64,000 bases of DNA from Sinobacterium caligoides (GCF_003752585.1 NZ_RKHR01000005.1:34947-98946), one strand, 5' to 3'; positions 23,469-33,530 are shown, counted from the stretch's first letter. Translations and numbers: made by a program. Notes: generated from the sequence alone by a model not told the origin.

Positions 23469-24653
23469 CTACGCCTTCCTATCAAGGTATAAGGCCGGTG
23501 GAATAACAACGACAAGACAACCGAGAACAGCTATTACGGAAATATTTATCATCACCGTATAACTGTCACCGGTGATCAGAAAGGCAGCCGCCAGAGGACC
23601 ACTTGCCAAGCCCATTTTTGACGCGAATCCGCCCAGTGCGGCAGTTTGGCCAGAGCTATCAAAGTCTGCACACATACCTAAAAGATACGAGATAACAAAG
23701 GCCCAAGTGATACCAACTGCCACATTAGAAATCCAATAGACACTCTTAATATCTGAGTAATGCAATATAGCGCAACCAACGGCGGTGAGAATAACGCCAA
23801 TACTAATGGGAATGATGCGGCCAAACTTTGTCGATATAAAGATGACCAGAACAGAGCCAGCGATGGCGATCCAGGCCGCAACACCCAGCGTATTAGTGAT
23901 GAAGTCCATCTCTAAGCCAAACTGCTTACCCATGCCAATGATATAGGCATAAATGCCCATGTTTGCCGCCTGAAAGAGAAAGGTTGCCAGCAGCACAAGT
24001 AATAGCCCTTTGACATTAAGGGGCTTGTTTGGCTCATCGACTGAAGTTTTTTTCTCGACCTCATAGCGCGATAAGAAAGGCAACATCATCAGTGTCACAG
24101 CACTAAAGGCGATCAACGTATAGAACAGTATCGAGGTGCCATACTCTGGGACTAACCCGGGCAGGTACATGATCCCTAACCCACCTAGACCAAACTGTAC
24201 GGTCAATAGATAACCAAATGTCCGCTCTGTATTGGTTGTTCGCGAGATGATGGAGAAGCCGATGCCAACCAATAAGCCACCAAAGAAGCCATGAATAAAA
24301 CGAATGATAATCAACAAGTTCGCAGAGCTGAGTTGAGAAGAGAGCAAATCAATAACAATGAGACTAAGCAGTAAGAAAACGGCTGTTTTACGCCAGGCGA
24401 TATGTTTAATGATGAAGACTGCAGTAAATGCGCCGAGCGCTGCACCATAAACGTTAGCAGAACCTACCATGCCCGCCTCTTTGTTACTAAAGTGTAGCCC
24501 CTCGATAAGACCGTTAATTAGCGCAGGCATAATATTGACGTAAAATAAACCAGCCGTAGCTAGAAATGACAATATGACGCGGGCAATTTCACCATCGGCT
24601 TTGGTGGTTGGGATAAAACTCGGGCTAGCATCTGCCGTAATATTATTATGCAT
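23469..24653 (-). CDS. MFS transporter
   Basis: This 394-residue inner-membrane protein has twelve hydrophobic segments and a long polar loop with charged residues in the middle (FLSRYEVEKKTSVDEPNKP), the two-halves plan of the major facilitator superfamily. The N-terminal half has GSANVYGAALGAF and HGFFGGLLVGIGFSIISR, like motif A/B regions. The ATG at 24653 is chosen; an in-frame TTG lies four codons earlier. It resembles YbfB/CynX-type carriers in general form only. It lies next to a TPR-sulfotransferase, TonB receptor, nitrilase and MocR-like regulator, so it may move the small molecule that these handle. Confidence 0.85.
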   Translation of the reverse strand: MHNNITADASPSFIPTTKADGEIARVILSFLATAGLFYVNIMPALINGLIEGLHFSNKEAGMVGSANVYGAALGAFTAVFIIKHIAWRKTAVFLLLSLIVIDLLSSQLSSANLLIIIRFIHGFFGGLLVGIGFSIISRTTNTERTFGYLLTVQFGLGGLGIMYLPGLVPEYGTSILFYTLIAFSAVTLMMLPFLSRYEVEKKTSVDEPNKPLNVKGLLLVLLATFLFQAANMGIYAYIIGMGKQFGLEMDFITNTLGVAAWIAIAGSVLVIFISTKFGRIIPISIGVILTAVGCAILHYSDIKSVYWISNVAVGITWAFVISYLLGMCADFDSSGQTAALGGFASKMGLASGPLAAAFLITGDSYTVMINISVIAVLGCLVVVIPPALYLDRKA

Positions 24654-24754
24654 ATCGATACTCAATTATTATTCTTAAATGTAACGTTAATAACTAGGTT
24701 ATAGCGTTACCGCTACCTGGGTAGTGCCAGTTCAGGGTTAACGACTAATCCAGG

Positions 24755-26326
24755 CTAGTAATCCACCCCCAAGCTCGCTAGCCTATCTGCCAGTGGCGCC
24801 AGGAAATCACGATAATTCAACCAGTTATTTACAGAGCCTGAATAGACTGGACGGTTTGTTTGGGCCACACTGGCTGTCGCAGTTACAGTTCCGTAACGAT
24901 GAAAGTCGAGACATTGCGCCTCCCAATCTAGCCCTAGCTCAGCAATAACGCGTCGACTATGCCGCTCTTGGTGGCTAACGACATCCTCATAGTGCAGCTG
25001 AATAATGTCACCATCGAGCAATTGAAACCAATGTTCCATCAACAAATGATACCGATGATAATAGCGTGCTAGATCATCTAGCGAATAACTGAAAGGATAG
25101 CCATCGCGAAATAGCGTTTTCAACATGGCATAGCAGCTATCCATTGGGTTGCGCTTAATTTCTATGATCTTTGCATTAGGCATCGCAGCCTTGATAATGC
25201 CGAGATACAGGTAATTATTGGGCGTCTTGTCAACGAGTATCGGGCCTTGATGCGCATAGCCATTGATTGCAGCGACATACTCATCCGCAATCGGCTTCAT
25301 ATCACATCGTGTAATGGTATTAATCAGGTCAAACTTATTACTGCCTGCCCCCTGCGATTGACGGACCATGGTCATTGCCCAGTCTCTTACTTCACCCATG
25401 GAGGAGACGCGACTGTGGGAAGAGAGTATTTTATCGACCAAGCTTGAACCTGTACGAGGCAAGCCAAGGATAAAGACGGGTGATAGCTCTTGCTCTAGCC
25501 CTGCTGTATTGATGGCCTGTTTGAACCACTGCTTATCGTAGCTACTGATTATCTGGTCGATCGCGGCGATATCGTTAGCAACATCGTAACGCATCAACTT
25601 TCTTTTAATTTCATAGCCTTGCTTAAGTGCGGCAAAGCTATCTTGGTACTCACCGCAGTCTTCCAACTCTTTCGACAAGGCATAGTGTACTGGCAATGCC
25701 TGAGCAGGGTTTTGGCACTGACGAATTACAGCATGGAGTTGCTCAATATGATTGTTGCCCTTAGACCAATGACCCAGTGTTGCTCGATTGTAATAGAACT
25801 CGGTCTGTTGCGGTGCTGCACTGATCAACTTGTTAACTCGTGTGATCGCCGCAGTGGTTTTACCTACTGCCATCTCACAAGCCAATAATTTAGCGCTAAC
25901 TATTTCGCTATTGGGCTGAGTCGTATCTGCTAGCTTGAGACATTCATAGGCAGGCTGATGTTGCTCCATCATGGTATAGATGTGCCCTACTTTGATCAGT
26001 AGTGGGCCGTTATCGTTCTTTTCAGCGTAGCTTCGTAATGATGATAAAGCTGCCAGTGCACATGCGTTTTTACCACAACGAAATAGTGTCAAAGCCCGCT
26101 GTAATGCAATTTCAGCTTGGGCTTTATCAATTTCATAGGCCTGCTCAACCGTCGCTAAAGCTCGCTTAAAATCATTCTCTTTCAGCTGTAACTGACTAAG
26201 CAACAACAATATTTTCTGCGACTTTGGTTGTTGACGGAGTATGTCGTGGCAGCGTTTAATCGCTTCAGCGTGATTACCCTGCTGGCTCAGAAGGGATATT
26301 GTTTGAATTATTCTTTGTTGTTCCAC
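24755..26326 (-). CDS. TPR-repeat sulfotransferase
   Basis: This 523-residue protein has an N-terminal half with about five to six tetratricopeptide-type helical pairs (HAEAIKRCHDILRQQP, DFKRALATVEQAYEIDKAQ). The C-terminal half is a PAPS-dependent sulfotransferase. The 5'-phosphosulfate loop is LGLPRTGSSLVDKIL (about residue 283), and the 3'-phosphate site is KRNPMDSCYAML, preceded by VDKTPNNYLY. It would transfer sulfate to a hydroxyl or amine acceptor. The start is GTG with GAGG 5 nt upstream. It sits between the MFS and TonB-receptor genes. The acceptor cannot be predicted. Confidence 0.87.
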   Translation of the reverse strand: MEQQRIIQTISLLSQQGNHAEAIKRCHDILRQQPKSQKILLLLSQLQLKENDFKRALATVEQAYEIDKAQAEIALQRALTLFRCGKNACALAALSSLRSYAEKNDNGPLLIKVGHIYTMMEQHQPAYECLKLADTTQPNSEIVSAKLLACEMAVGKTTAAITRVNKLISAAPQQTEFYYNRATLGHWSKGNNHIEQLHAVIRQCQNPAQALPVHYALSKELEDCGEYQDSFAALKQGYEIKRKLMRYDVANDIAAIDQIISSYDKQWFKQAINTAGLEQELSPVFILGLPRTGSSLVDKILSSHSRVSSMGEVRDWAMTMVRQSQGAGSNKFDLINTITRCDMKPIADEYVAAINGYAHQGPILVDKTPNNYLYLGIIKAAMPNAKIIEIKRNPMDSCYAMLKTLFRDGYPFSYSLDDLARYYHRYHLLMEHWFQLLDGDIIQLHYEDVVSHQERHSRRVIAELGLDWEAQCLDFHRYGTVTATASVAQTNRPVYSGSVNNWLNYRDFLAPLADRLASLGVDY

Positions 26327-26347
26327 AGTCGCCTCATTATGACGAGA

Positions 26348-26376
26348 AATGCCCGCATCATGACAATGCAGGCATT
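26348..26376. repeat. Inverted repeat between the receptor and sulfotransferase genes
   Basis: AATGCCCGCAT (26348-26358) pairs with ATGCAGGCATT (26366-26376) with one mismatch. It lies between the two genes in the direction of transcription and has no T tract on the minus strand, so it may be an attenuator or mRNA stabiliser. Confidence 0.4.
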
Positions 26377-26456
26377 ACGGCTATTTTTATTATAACTAGT
26401 ACCTTGCTGGTATATTATAACGCAACCACATCAACTAACTATAATGGTTAGGCGCA

Positions 26457-28805
26457 CTAGAAATTATAGCTCGCACTAACACCTAACGTACGAGGCTCGC
26501 TGATCACCTCCTTCGAGCCATTACCATAGAAGTTTTGTGATGGGCTCGTACCCATATACTCTTCCTTATAAACACCGCTTACCCCTTCTTCATTAAACAT
26601 GTTCTTTAACCAAAGCGAGGCATCCCACTGACCAGTCGTCAACGTGGTTGATAAGTTCCAAATACTGAAGGCATCGAGAGTTTCATTAAAGCGCTCGGAG
26701 GTCAGCACGCTATTCTCTGTTGCAGACTGATAATAACCCGACACACGGGTCACTAACGATAAATCACTGCTAAAGTTAATCGTATAGTCCGTGGCAATAT
26801 TAAAGGACTTAGACGGTATTCCCGGCAACTTAGAGCCATCAGGTGCTTTTAAGGCACCACTTCCAGGAGACACCATGTCGTCGGTTAACTCAGCATCGAC
26901 ATAAGCATAGCCCGCGCTGTAGTGCCACTGCTCAGTCAAGTAGCCATCGATCGACAACTCTATACCTTGGGTGCGTGCAGACTCTGCATTTTGTACGGCG
27001 AAGAAAGCCCAGTTATCGGTAGCAGAGTTAAGCTGTGGCTTATCCCAGTCAACATAGAACGCTGATAACGTGTAGCGGAAATTGTCCGTAGCGCCTTTAA
27101 CACCTAACTCATAATTGTTGACCTTATCAGGCTCATAGCTAGTCCATACCGGATCTTCTGCAAAGTTACCTTGGGTCGGCGCGGTATTGGTGCCGCCGCG
27201 ACGATAGCCCTGTGAAAACGTACCGTACAGCATGGCTGTATCCGTCATGTCCCAGGCAGCATTGAACTTGAACAAAGTGCCACTATCCTCGACCTTATTA
27301 CTGTTTCTTTGCTCAGAATAGGCTACATCCCACAAGCCAACAGACATAAACTGATCACTTGAAAACTCCTGTGAATAATGGCGAGCACCAACGGTCGTTC
27401 TAAAGTCATCGCTTATATTGAACGTTAGCTCGCCATAGAAGGATAGGTCTTTGAAGTTATTGTTAGTAACATAGCTAAAGTCTTTATCACTGATGACCCC
27501 TTCATACCCCCCCCAGGCTTCATATGTCCAAGCCTTAAAGCCGTGTAATAGGCTCGTTTGACTCTGGGATGTATCTTGGTCTTGATAATAAACACCGGCG
27601 ACATAATCAATGAAAGCATCGCTATCATTTGAGACTAACCTCAGCTCTTGAATCACCGATTTATCTTCGTACCCTCTAACGGCTTCTGAGAGTGGGCGTG
27701 GATAGTAGTAATAATAGTCACCATACCAACCGAGCTGAGAGTAGAAACCGGTGCTATCACTAATGATCTCTCCCTCATGATCATACGTTGAGGTGCTCGA
27801 TGTGAGCGTCGCAAAGCCGAGATCAAACTCCATCTCTAAACCGTACATGTCGATATCACGATGGGAAGGCTCCAGCATCATCGAGCCATTCTCATAATCA
27901 TCATAGCTTTCGCCGTAACCGTTTAAACCTGGCGTTGTTGCGCGTCGGCTGCCTATATCATCGCTCTGCTGCTGATAGTTAAGCGTCGCGTTAAACCAAT
28001 CGGTCGGACTGAACAAGAGCGACGCTCTTACGTAGTCAATATCGACCGTATCAGCGTCTTTTTGCTCGGTGAAAGCGCCATCGTAAGAAGTAATGCCATT
28101 AGGCGCGACAGGCACCCCATTGCTATCACGCTGATACAGATTGACATAATCAATCACACCGTCATTCTTAACGGTGCTATAACCGACTCGCGCGGCAAAC
28201 ATATCGCCCATTGGCAGGTTCGCGATCAGATCGCCACCTTTGTTCCAGCCGTCAGAGCCATCCGTTTTACTGTAATAGCCACTGACTTTTGCGCTGTACT
28301 CATTAAGTTGTGGCTTAGCCATAATGTAACGTACGGTGCCACCGAGAGAACCAGAGCCGTACAGAGTACCCTGAGGGCCACGTAAAACCTCCACTCTCTC
28401 AATATCTTTGAGCAAGAAGTTACCGTAGAGCGGCGTATTATTAACGTAGGTTGATACCGTAGGCGCGCTAACCAAGGCGTAGTCACCAGTAATCGCGCTG
28501 TCGACATTCAGCCCGCGGATATTGATACTATTAACAACTGAGTTGCTCCGATATCCCCGATCAACCACGGCGACACCAGGCACCGACTTCATCAATTCGG
28601 CCGCATCGATGATGTTCGCCTTTTCAATATCACTACCTGATACTGCCGATATGTTGTAGGGAATATCTTCTACTGATTGTGCGCGTGCTGTCGCTGTTAC
28701 AACGACTTCCTCCAGCATCACATCAGCGAACAACTGACTCGAGTGCAGCAACGATGCCGCGCTTATTGCTAGTGTTAGCTTTGTTTTAGAGAAGTTATTT
28801 TTCAT
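26457..28805 (-). CDS. TonB-dependent outer-membrane receptor
   Basis: This 782-residue outer-membrane protein has a signal peptide (MKNNFSKTKLTLAISAASLL, ending near LFA), a TonB-box-like LEEVVVTATARAQS, a plug domain with NIRGLNVDS and ERVEVLRGPQGTLYGSGSLGG, and a 22-strand barrel ending in a terminal Phe (SASYNF). The start at 28805 is chosen over one 17 codons upstream because it begins the signal peptide. It takes up a specific ligand (siderophore, glycan or aromatic) with energy from TonB; the neighbours suggest an organic substrate more than iron. No Fur box was seen upstream. It is 90 bases from the nitrilase gene. Confidence 0.9.
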   Translation of the reverse strand: MKNNFSKTKLTLAISAASLLHSSQLFADVMLEEVVVTATARAQSVEDIPYNISAVSGSDIEKANIIDAAELMKSVPGVAVVDRGYRSNSVVNSINIRGLNVDSAITGDYALVSAPTVSTYVNNTPLYGNFLLKDIERVEVLRGPQGTLYGSGSLGGTVRYIMAKPQLNEYSAKVSGYYSKTDGSDGWNKGGDLIANLPMGDMFAARVGYSTVKNDGVIDYVNLYQRDSNGVPVAPNGITSYDGAFTEQKDADTVDIDYVRASLLFSPTDWFNATLNYQQQSDDIGSRRATTPGLNGYGESYDDYENGSMMLEPSHRDIDMYGLEMEFDLGFATLTSSTSTYDHEGEIISDSTGFYSQLGWYGDYYYYYPRPLSEAVRGYEDKSVIQELRLVSNDSDAFIDYVAGVYYQDQDTSQSQTSLLHGFKAWTYEAWGGYEGVISDKDFSYVTNNNFKDLSFYGELTFNISDDFRTTVGARHYSQEFSSDQFMSVGLWDVAYSEQRNSNKVEDSGTLFKFNAAWDMTDTAMLYGTFSQGYRRGGTNTAPTQGNFAEDPVWTSYEPDKVNNYELGVKGATDNFRYTLSAFYVDWDKPQLNSATDNWAFFAVQNAESARTQGIELSIDGYLTEQWHYSAGYAYVDAELTDDMVSPGSGALKAPDGSKLPGIPSKSFNIATDYTINFSSDLSLVTRVSGYYQSATENSVLTSERFNETLDAFSIWNLSTTLTTGQWDASLWLKNMFNEEGVSGVYKEEYMGTSPSQNFYGNGSKEVISEPRTLGVSASYNF

Positions 28806-28895
28806 ATTATCGTCTCTCATGCAGGTCTGTTTATTAGCTATTATTTTATCTGTCACGCTGAAGCGCTTAGCTCCAGGAAATTACTGCGAAAGGCT

Positions 28896-29738
28896 TTACT
28901 TGCTGGTAGGCAAATCGAGCGGCCCCAGCTCATCAAACGTTCCTTGTTGATGACTATAAACACTGTATTCGATGGTATTGTCTCGGAAACTCTTTAATGG
29001 CTGCCCTAACCCCATCAAGCCACGCTCACGCGTTCTTCTAACGGTTGAAAGGTCTATTTCAACGGCGATGACTTCCGAGTTTTCACCAGCAGTATGTAAT
29101 ACTCGCCCCTCAGGACTGACAACGGTAGAGAGCCCATTACCGAGATCACCCGCACAGTTAACATCGAAGAAGTAACATTGATTAACCGCTGCATTAGTTC
29201 GTGCTATCGACAGCTCGAGGTCACGATCTAGCGTGTTGGTCATAGTTGGATGAATGATGACTTCGGCCCCCAGGCTGACAAGCTCCCGGGTTGTTTCCGG
29301 GAACCACATGTCATAACAGATCGATAAGCCAAAGCGCCCAATATTAGGTACATCGAAAACAACAAACTCGGAGCCTGTTTCAACGCCTGCTTCATAGGGG
29401 TAAAAAGGGTATATTTTCCTGTAACGGCAGACCACTTCCCCATCCGGGCTAATCACTGGCATGGTGTTATAGACCTTGCCATCATCAAGCTCGAACATAG
29501 ATCCAGGAATGATCCAGATGCCGTGCTTTTTTGCTAACTCACAAAACATGGCCTCAGTTTTGTTCGGAACGGGTAAAGCATTCGCCGGATTAGGACCAAA
29601 ACAGGCTAACTCGCCGACGACGACCATGTTAAGCCAGGGGAAACGCTGCTTGGCCTTTTCTATTTCGCTGGCGACAATAAAACTATTATCTTGATTTTTT
29701 AGCGCTAGCTGCAGTCCTGCAATAGCAAACTGGCTCAT
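28896..29738 (-). CDS. Nitrilase-superfamily amidohydrolase (aliphatic amidase-like)
   Basis: This 280-residue enzyme hydrolyses C-N bonds. The catalytic triad is visible: Glu43 (VVVGELACFGPN), Lys108 (YRKIYPFYP) and Cys141 (SICYDMWFPE). The last motif, with DMWFPE following Cys, matches nitrilase-superfamily amidases and carbamoylases. The start at 29738 has a GGGG ribosome site; an ATG four codons upstream is also in frame and was not chosen. It is soluble with no signal. It lies between a MocR-like regulator and a TonB receptor, and probably processes the substrate that the receptor and transporter bring in. The exact substrate is unknown. Confidence 0.9.
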   Translation of the reverse strand: MSQFAIAGLQLALKNQDNSFIVASEIEKAKQRFPWLNMVVVGELACFGPNPANALPVPNKTEAMFCELAKKHGIWIIPGSMFELDDGKVYNTMPVISPDGEVVCRYRKIYPFYPYEAGVETGSEFVVFDVPNIGRFGLSICYDMWFPETTRELVSLGAEVIIHPTMTNTLDRDLELSIARTNAAVNQCYFFDVNCAGDLGNGLSTVVSPEGRVLHTAGENSEVIAVEIDLSTVRRTRERGLMGLGQPLKSFRDNTIEYSVYSHQQGTFDELGPLDLPTSK

Positions 29739-29828
29739 AGATGACCCCATATTATTATTGATTTAATATCTATGGGTAATCATATAAAGAGTTTTAAAAC
29801 ACCAGTAGTTCCAGTTTTACCTTATCAG

Positions 29829-31658
29829 TTAGTCCAGATTCATAGGCTTTTTGACTTTAATTATCGCCGAGTCAACGAATTTCCCATCTAGTCTAAACCA
29901 TTTGATCTGCTCACCATCAATAACAGTACGCAAGGCGAGCGCCTCACCGTAGGCCCATTGCTGCCATTGTCGGTGCCAAAAATCTCCCTCAATCCACCAG
30001 CGGCCCTGGTCACAATCCTCATTAGCAAAGCCGGCACGTCCAATCATTAAGCCATCAGCATGCAACTCAATCGTGCAAGGGTCGTTATAGACTGTGTTGA
30101 GAAAGATAACCGCTCCACTCAAGGTTTGCTGTAACTCATCCGCTGACAATATGTGGCCCGTTGTCGTTTGCAGTGTCTCTGTATTGGCATCCGATAAAGA
30201 CTTGATCAGGCCCGACAAGGCCTCTATACCGCTACGGATTTTATCGACAGGGATGCTACTAACGCCTAGGCGAAAGCAATTTTTAGCAGGCCCTTTGGAG
30301 GCAAAGTAATGATCGACAGGTTCAATCAATATGCCTCTCTTACTTGCCTCGCCAACTAACGTATTAATATTAAGGTGCTCTGGCCCCTCTATCCAATAGC
30401 TCGTACCACCGTGGCTAGGTGCTGTGACAATGGCGTCGTGCAGGTAGTGATTAAGCGCATCACGAAGAGCATTCCAGCGCTCTTTAAATATTGCGTGTAT
30501 CTGGCGGCTATAGGCATCGTAGTGCCCTAGCGAGATAAAATAAGCCATTGCACGCTGATTATTACGCGGTGGGTGATTAACCATGCTACGCCTTAATCGA
30601 CGTGCAGCCTTAACTATTTCTGCAGGAGCAACCAGGAATCCAAGCCTCAATCCCGGCGTTAGAACTTGCGACAAACAGGAGAGGTATATAACCCGTTGCT
30701 GCTCATCCATGCTGTAGAGGGCTGGATGCGGGCTCTCTAAAAAGTTACTTTCACAATCAATATCATCTTCGATAATAATGAAGTCATGTTGCTCGGCCTT
30801 CTCTAGCAACTCTTTTCGACGAGAAACCGGCATCGTGACCGACGTTGGGATCTGGTGGCTCGGGCTACAGTATAGGAGGTCTATCTTATTCAGCCTCTCA
30901 TCGACAACCAAGCCTTGGTGGTCGATGGGCTGATAACGAATGCCCGCTCCTGTTTGCTGGATGATTTGTCGCATAAAAGGGTTGCCGGGCTCTTCTATGG
31001 CCACCGTCTGCTGTTGTTTTGCCAGTAGTTGACAACAGATATTCTGTCCTTGCTCTATGCCTATGGTAATTAAAATTTCATCAGCGCTAGCGATAACACC
31101 ACGTTTAGGTAGGATCTTTGTACGGATTTCTTCAACCAACAACGGATCATCGGCATCGCCGTTATACCCTGACCATTCAATAACATCACGAACGGCTAAT
31201 GCTTGTTTGTTAGCCTCACGCCATTCATTAACAGGAAATAGCGTGTTATCAAAGACACCGTCTAAAAAAGGATAAGGGTGCTGGTGCCAGTCTGGCGGAA
31301 TACGAAAATAATCACCACCACCTAGGTTGGTAATCTGTTTACCCTTCCAATGCTTTCTGAGTTTAGACCTGTTTGTCGCAACATAATCAGCACCGATAGG
31401 TTTCGCCTGCCTATGATCACAAACATAAAGTCCGCTACGTTGCTTACTCACGAGGAAGCCCTCGTCGCTGAGCTGTTGCAGCGCAGCTACAACGGTGTTT
31501 CGAGCGACACCAAGCTGCTCAGCCAACTTTCTTGAAGAGGGAAGCTTGGCTCCAGGGGGCAAAACCCCTGTGGAAATTGAGGAGACTAACTTCTGGCGAA
31601 TCTGTTGCTGTAAGCTTAAGTCGCTATCACTGTCTAAATAAAATAGAGGCTCGGTCAT
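29829..31658 (-). CDS. MocR/PdxR-like regulator with altered PLP site and C-terminal extension
   Basis: This 609-residue regulator has an N-terminal GntR-type winged helix (residues about 10-80: LQQQIRQKLVSSI, then LPSSRKLAEQLGVARNTV) and a fold-type I aminotransferase-like domain (about 130-480) with IIIEDDIDCES. The PLP lysine block, normally SKxLxPxLRLGY, reads SQVLTPGLRLGF, so the Lys is Gln (residue 331, codon CAA). About 110 further residues follow the usual end, with FLNTVYNDPCTIELHADG and a WFRLDG stretch, longer than common MocR proteins. It probably controls the nitrilase/receptor genes, but may not bind PLP as a Schiff base. The extension may be a separate ligand-binding part. Confidence 0.85.
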   Translation of the reverse strand: MTEPLFYLDSDSDLSLQQQIRQKLVSSISTGVLPPGAKLPSSRKLAEQLGVARNTVVAALQQLSDEGFLVSKQRSGLYVCDHRQAKPIGADYVATNRSKLRKHWKGKQITNLGGGDYFRIPPDWHQHPYPFLDGVFDNTLFPVNEWREANKQALAVRDVIEWSGYNGDADDPLLVEEIRTKILPKRGVIASADEILITIGIEQGQNICCQLLAKQQQTVAIEEPGNPFMRQIIQQTGAGIRYQPIDHQGLVVDERLNKIDLLYCSPSHQIPTSVTMPVSRRKELLEKAEQHDFIIIEDDIDCESNFLESPHPALYSMDEQQRVIYLSCLSQVLTPGLRLGFLVAPAEIVKAARRLRRSMVNHPPRNNQRAMAYFISLGHYDAYSRQIHAIFKERWNALRDALNHYLHDAIVTAPSHGGTSYWIEGPEHLNINTLVGEASKRGILIEPVDHYFASKGPAKNCFRLGVSSIPVDKIRSGIEALSGLIKSLSDANTETLQTTTGHILSADELQQTLSGAVIFLNTVYNDPCTIELHADGLMIGRAGFANEDCDQGRWWIEGDFWHRQWQQWAYGEALALRTVIDGEQIKWFRLDGKFVDSAIIKVKKPMNLD

Positions 31659-32286
31659 ACTGTCGCATTTTTACTATAATTATTTGCAGGGTGATCATGT
31701 CAATTGTCATATTTTTGACAGTACAGGGGTTTGCAGAAGGAGTAAAGCAGCGAAGGCGTTCTATATAAGAGGTTATTTAAGCTTGTCGCTTTTATCACCA
31801 TTCTTTGTACGCTTTGTCGGCAACGTGCAGTTGATACTGGGGTATTATTGACACTACCTATGCTACGGTGACTACCAATGCATCCATATTGCCTCTACAT
31901 CACTGGAGTATATTTGTCATGAGGTGCCAAAGATCACGGCAGCTGCTAGTTGAAAATAATTAACAATATGAAACCTAAATTAAAGACCGAATGATTCAGT
32001 CCTGTGCCGTCTCCACCCTGCAATACGCCAGGAAATTACATTTCGGGGACCGGTGCTATCCCCTGATCAACAAATTGTGTGTGTGCTCTATTCAGCACAC
32101 CACCCTAAATCGTTAGAACAGTGTGTTTTGATAAAAATTATCGATTGCTTTTAATTAACAGCTAATGCCGCGATAAGTATAACAAGCAGTCTATCTTACA
32201 ATAACTTGTGTAATTCTACCTATATCCTTGCGGCTTTCTCTTAGTTGGGCTATATGTATTCGTGCGTACTCTTTGTCAAAGATTAC
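31659..32286. other. Intergenic region between the MocR-like gene and the iron block
   Basis: About 630 bases without a convincing gene. The MocR-like gene and the LbtU gene diverge from it. I saw no RNA gene or clear second operator here, apart from the Fur-controlled promoter at its right edge. Confidence 0.5.
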
Positions 32287-32328
32287 TTGACCTTAATCTT
32301 TAACGAAGTGATAATGATTCGCATTAAC
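32287..32328 (+). promoter_or_regulatory. Fur-box promoter of the iron block
   Basis: A -35 TTGACC (32287-32292), 17 bases and a -10 GATAAT (32310-32315). The -10 is part of GATAATGAT TCG CATTAAC (32310-32328), matching the 19-bp Fur consensus at about 15 positions. Fur bound here would block polymerase directly. A small hairpin, CTTGAAG/CTTCAAG (32353-32372), lies in the untranslated leader. Confidence 0.8.
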
Positions 32329-32410
32329 GCGAGTGCGCAAAACTATGGATTGCTTGAAGCTTCGACTTCAAGACATGACAACCTATAAAAATGACCTTGG
32401 TATTGTAAAA

Positions 32411-33469
32411 ATGAAAAAAACACTTATCTCTAGTGCTATCTCCGTCGCACTACTCTCAACAGCTGTTGCCCACGCTGATGACAGCGAACTGCAAGCTATC
32501 AAGCAGCGTCTTGCTGAGCTCGAAGCGCAGTCTGCTGCACAGCCAGCCAGCGGCGAGAGCAGCTGGATGGATAACGTTAGCTATAGTGGTTTAGTCGAAG
32601 TTTTAGCCACAAAGAATGAAGGTATGGGTGACGAGAGCGACAGCAGTGATTTATCTGTTGCCACCGTAGAGCTTGGCCTTGAAGCCAAGATCAACGAATG
32701 GGCCACAGCCAACCTTGTCTTCCTACACGAAGAAGATGCTGATGAAAGCATCGAAGTTGATGTTGCGACCATCGTGTTCGCCAATGCAGAGCTTTCTCCT
32801 GTCTCGTTGACCCTTGGTCAGGATTACCTACCCTTCGGTAGCTATGAGACTAACCTCATCAACGATACTCTTGCCCTTGAAATTGGTGAGACTCGCGCCA
32901 CAACCGCTATCCTAGGCTTTGAAGCTGCTGGTTTTACCGCAAGCGGTTACGTTTATACTGATGAAAGCAACGAAGATGACCATTCTTTGAGCGCCTACGG
33001 TGCCAGCCTTGGTTATGCAACAGAGAGCTTTAACGTTGGTGCAGATTACATCGACAATATTCTCGATGCAGACACACTATCTGAGTTCATCGATGACAAC
33101 GGTTTGAGACCTTTTATCGATAAAAAGGTCTCAGGAATCAGCCTGCATGCTGCTGCTGAGCTAGGCGACCTAAACTTAATCGCAGAGCACCTAATGCTTG
33201 ACGAAATTGGCGATGCAGACGTAACCGCCTCTCAAGTTGAAGCAGCTTACAGCTTTGGTGATTTCACCGCCGCCGTTGCCTACCAGCAGACTGAAGATGC
33301 TTATGGCCTGCTGCCTGAGCAACGCCTTTCAATCGGTGGCTCTTATGCCGTTCTAGAAAACACTACTCTGAGCCTTGAGTATTGGAACGACGAAGATTAC
33401 AGCGAGAAGGAAGGTGGTACTGGTGATAATACCAATAACATCGCTCTACAAGTAGCCGTCGAGTTCTGA
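32411..33469 (+). CDS. LbtU-family siderophore porin
   Basis: This 352-residue outer-membrane protein has a signal peptide (MKKTLISSAISVALLSTAVAHA), a short helical coiled coil (ELQAIKQRLAELEAQ) and a barrel ending in a terminal Phe (VAVEF). The order and YSGLVEVLATKNEGM match LbtU, first described in Legionella as a siderophore receptor that lacks a TonB plug. The ATG at 32411 is chosen because it starts the signal peptide; a GTG 26 codons upstream lies near the promoter. It follows a Fur-box promoter and leads a six-gene plus-strand iron block. The specific siderophore is unknown. Confidence 0.85.
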   Translation: MKKTLISSAISVALLSTAVAHADDSELQAIKQRLAELEAQSAAQPASGESSWMDNVSYSGLVEVLATKNEGMGDESDSSDLSVATVELGLEAKINEWATANLVFLHEEDADESIEVDVATIVFANAELSPVSLTLGQDYLPFGSYETNLINDTLALEIGETRATTAILGFEAAGFTASGYVYTDESNEDDHSLSAYGASLGYATESFNVGADYIDNILDADTLSEFIDDNGLRPFIDKKVSGISLHAAAELGDLNLIAEHLMLDEIGDADVTASQVEAAYSFGDFTAAVAYQQTEDAYGLLPEQRLSIGGSYAVLENTTLSLEYWNDEDYSEKEGGTGDNTNNIALQVAVEF

Positions 33470-33477
33470 TGACGGAG

Positions 33478-33496
33478 GGGCGGCCCTGCGCCGCCC
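33478..33496 (+). other. Intercistronic hairpin in the iron block
   Basis: GGGCGGC (33478-33484) and GCCGCCC (33490-33496) form a perfect 7-bp stem eight bases after the LbtU stop codon. No T tract follows. It may stabilise the upstream mRNA segment and lower downstream expression. Confidence 0.5.
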
Positions 33497-33530
33497 TACC
33501 CCTAATTAATTATAATATCTTGGAGTAATA

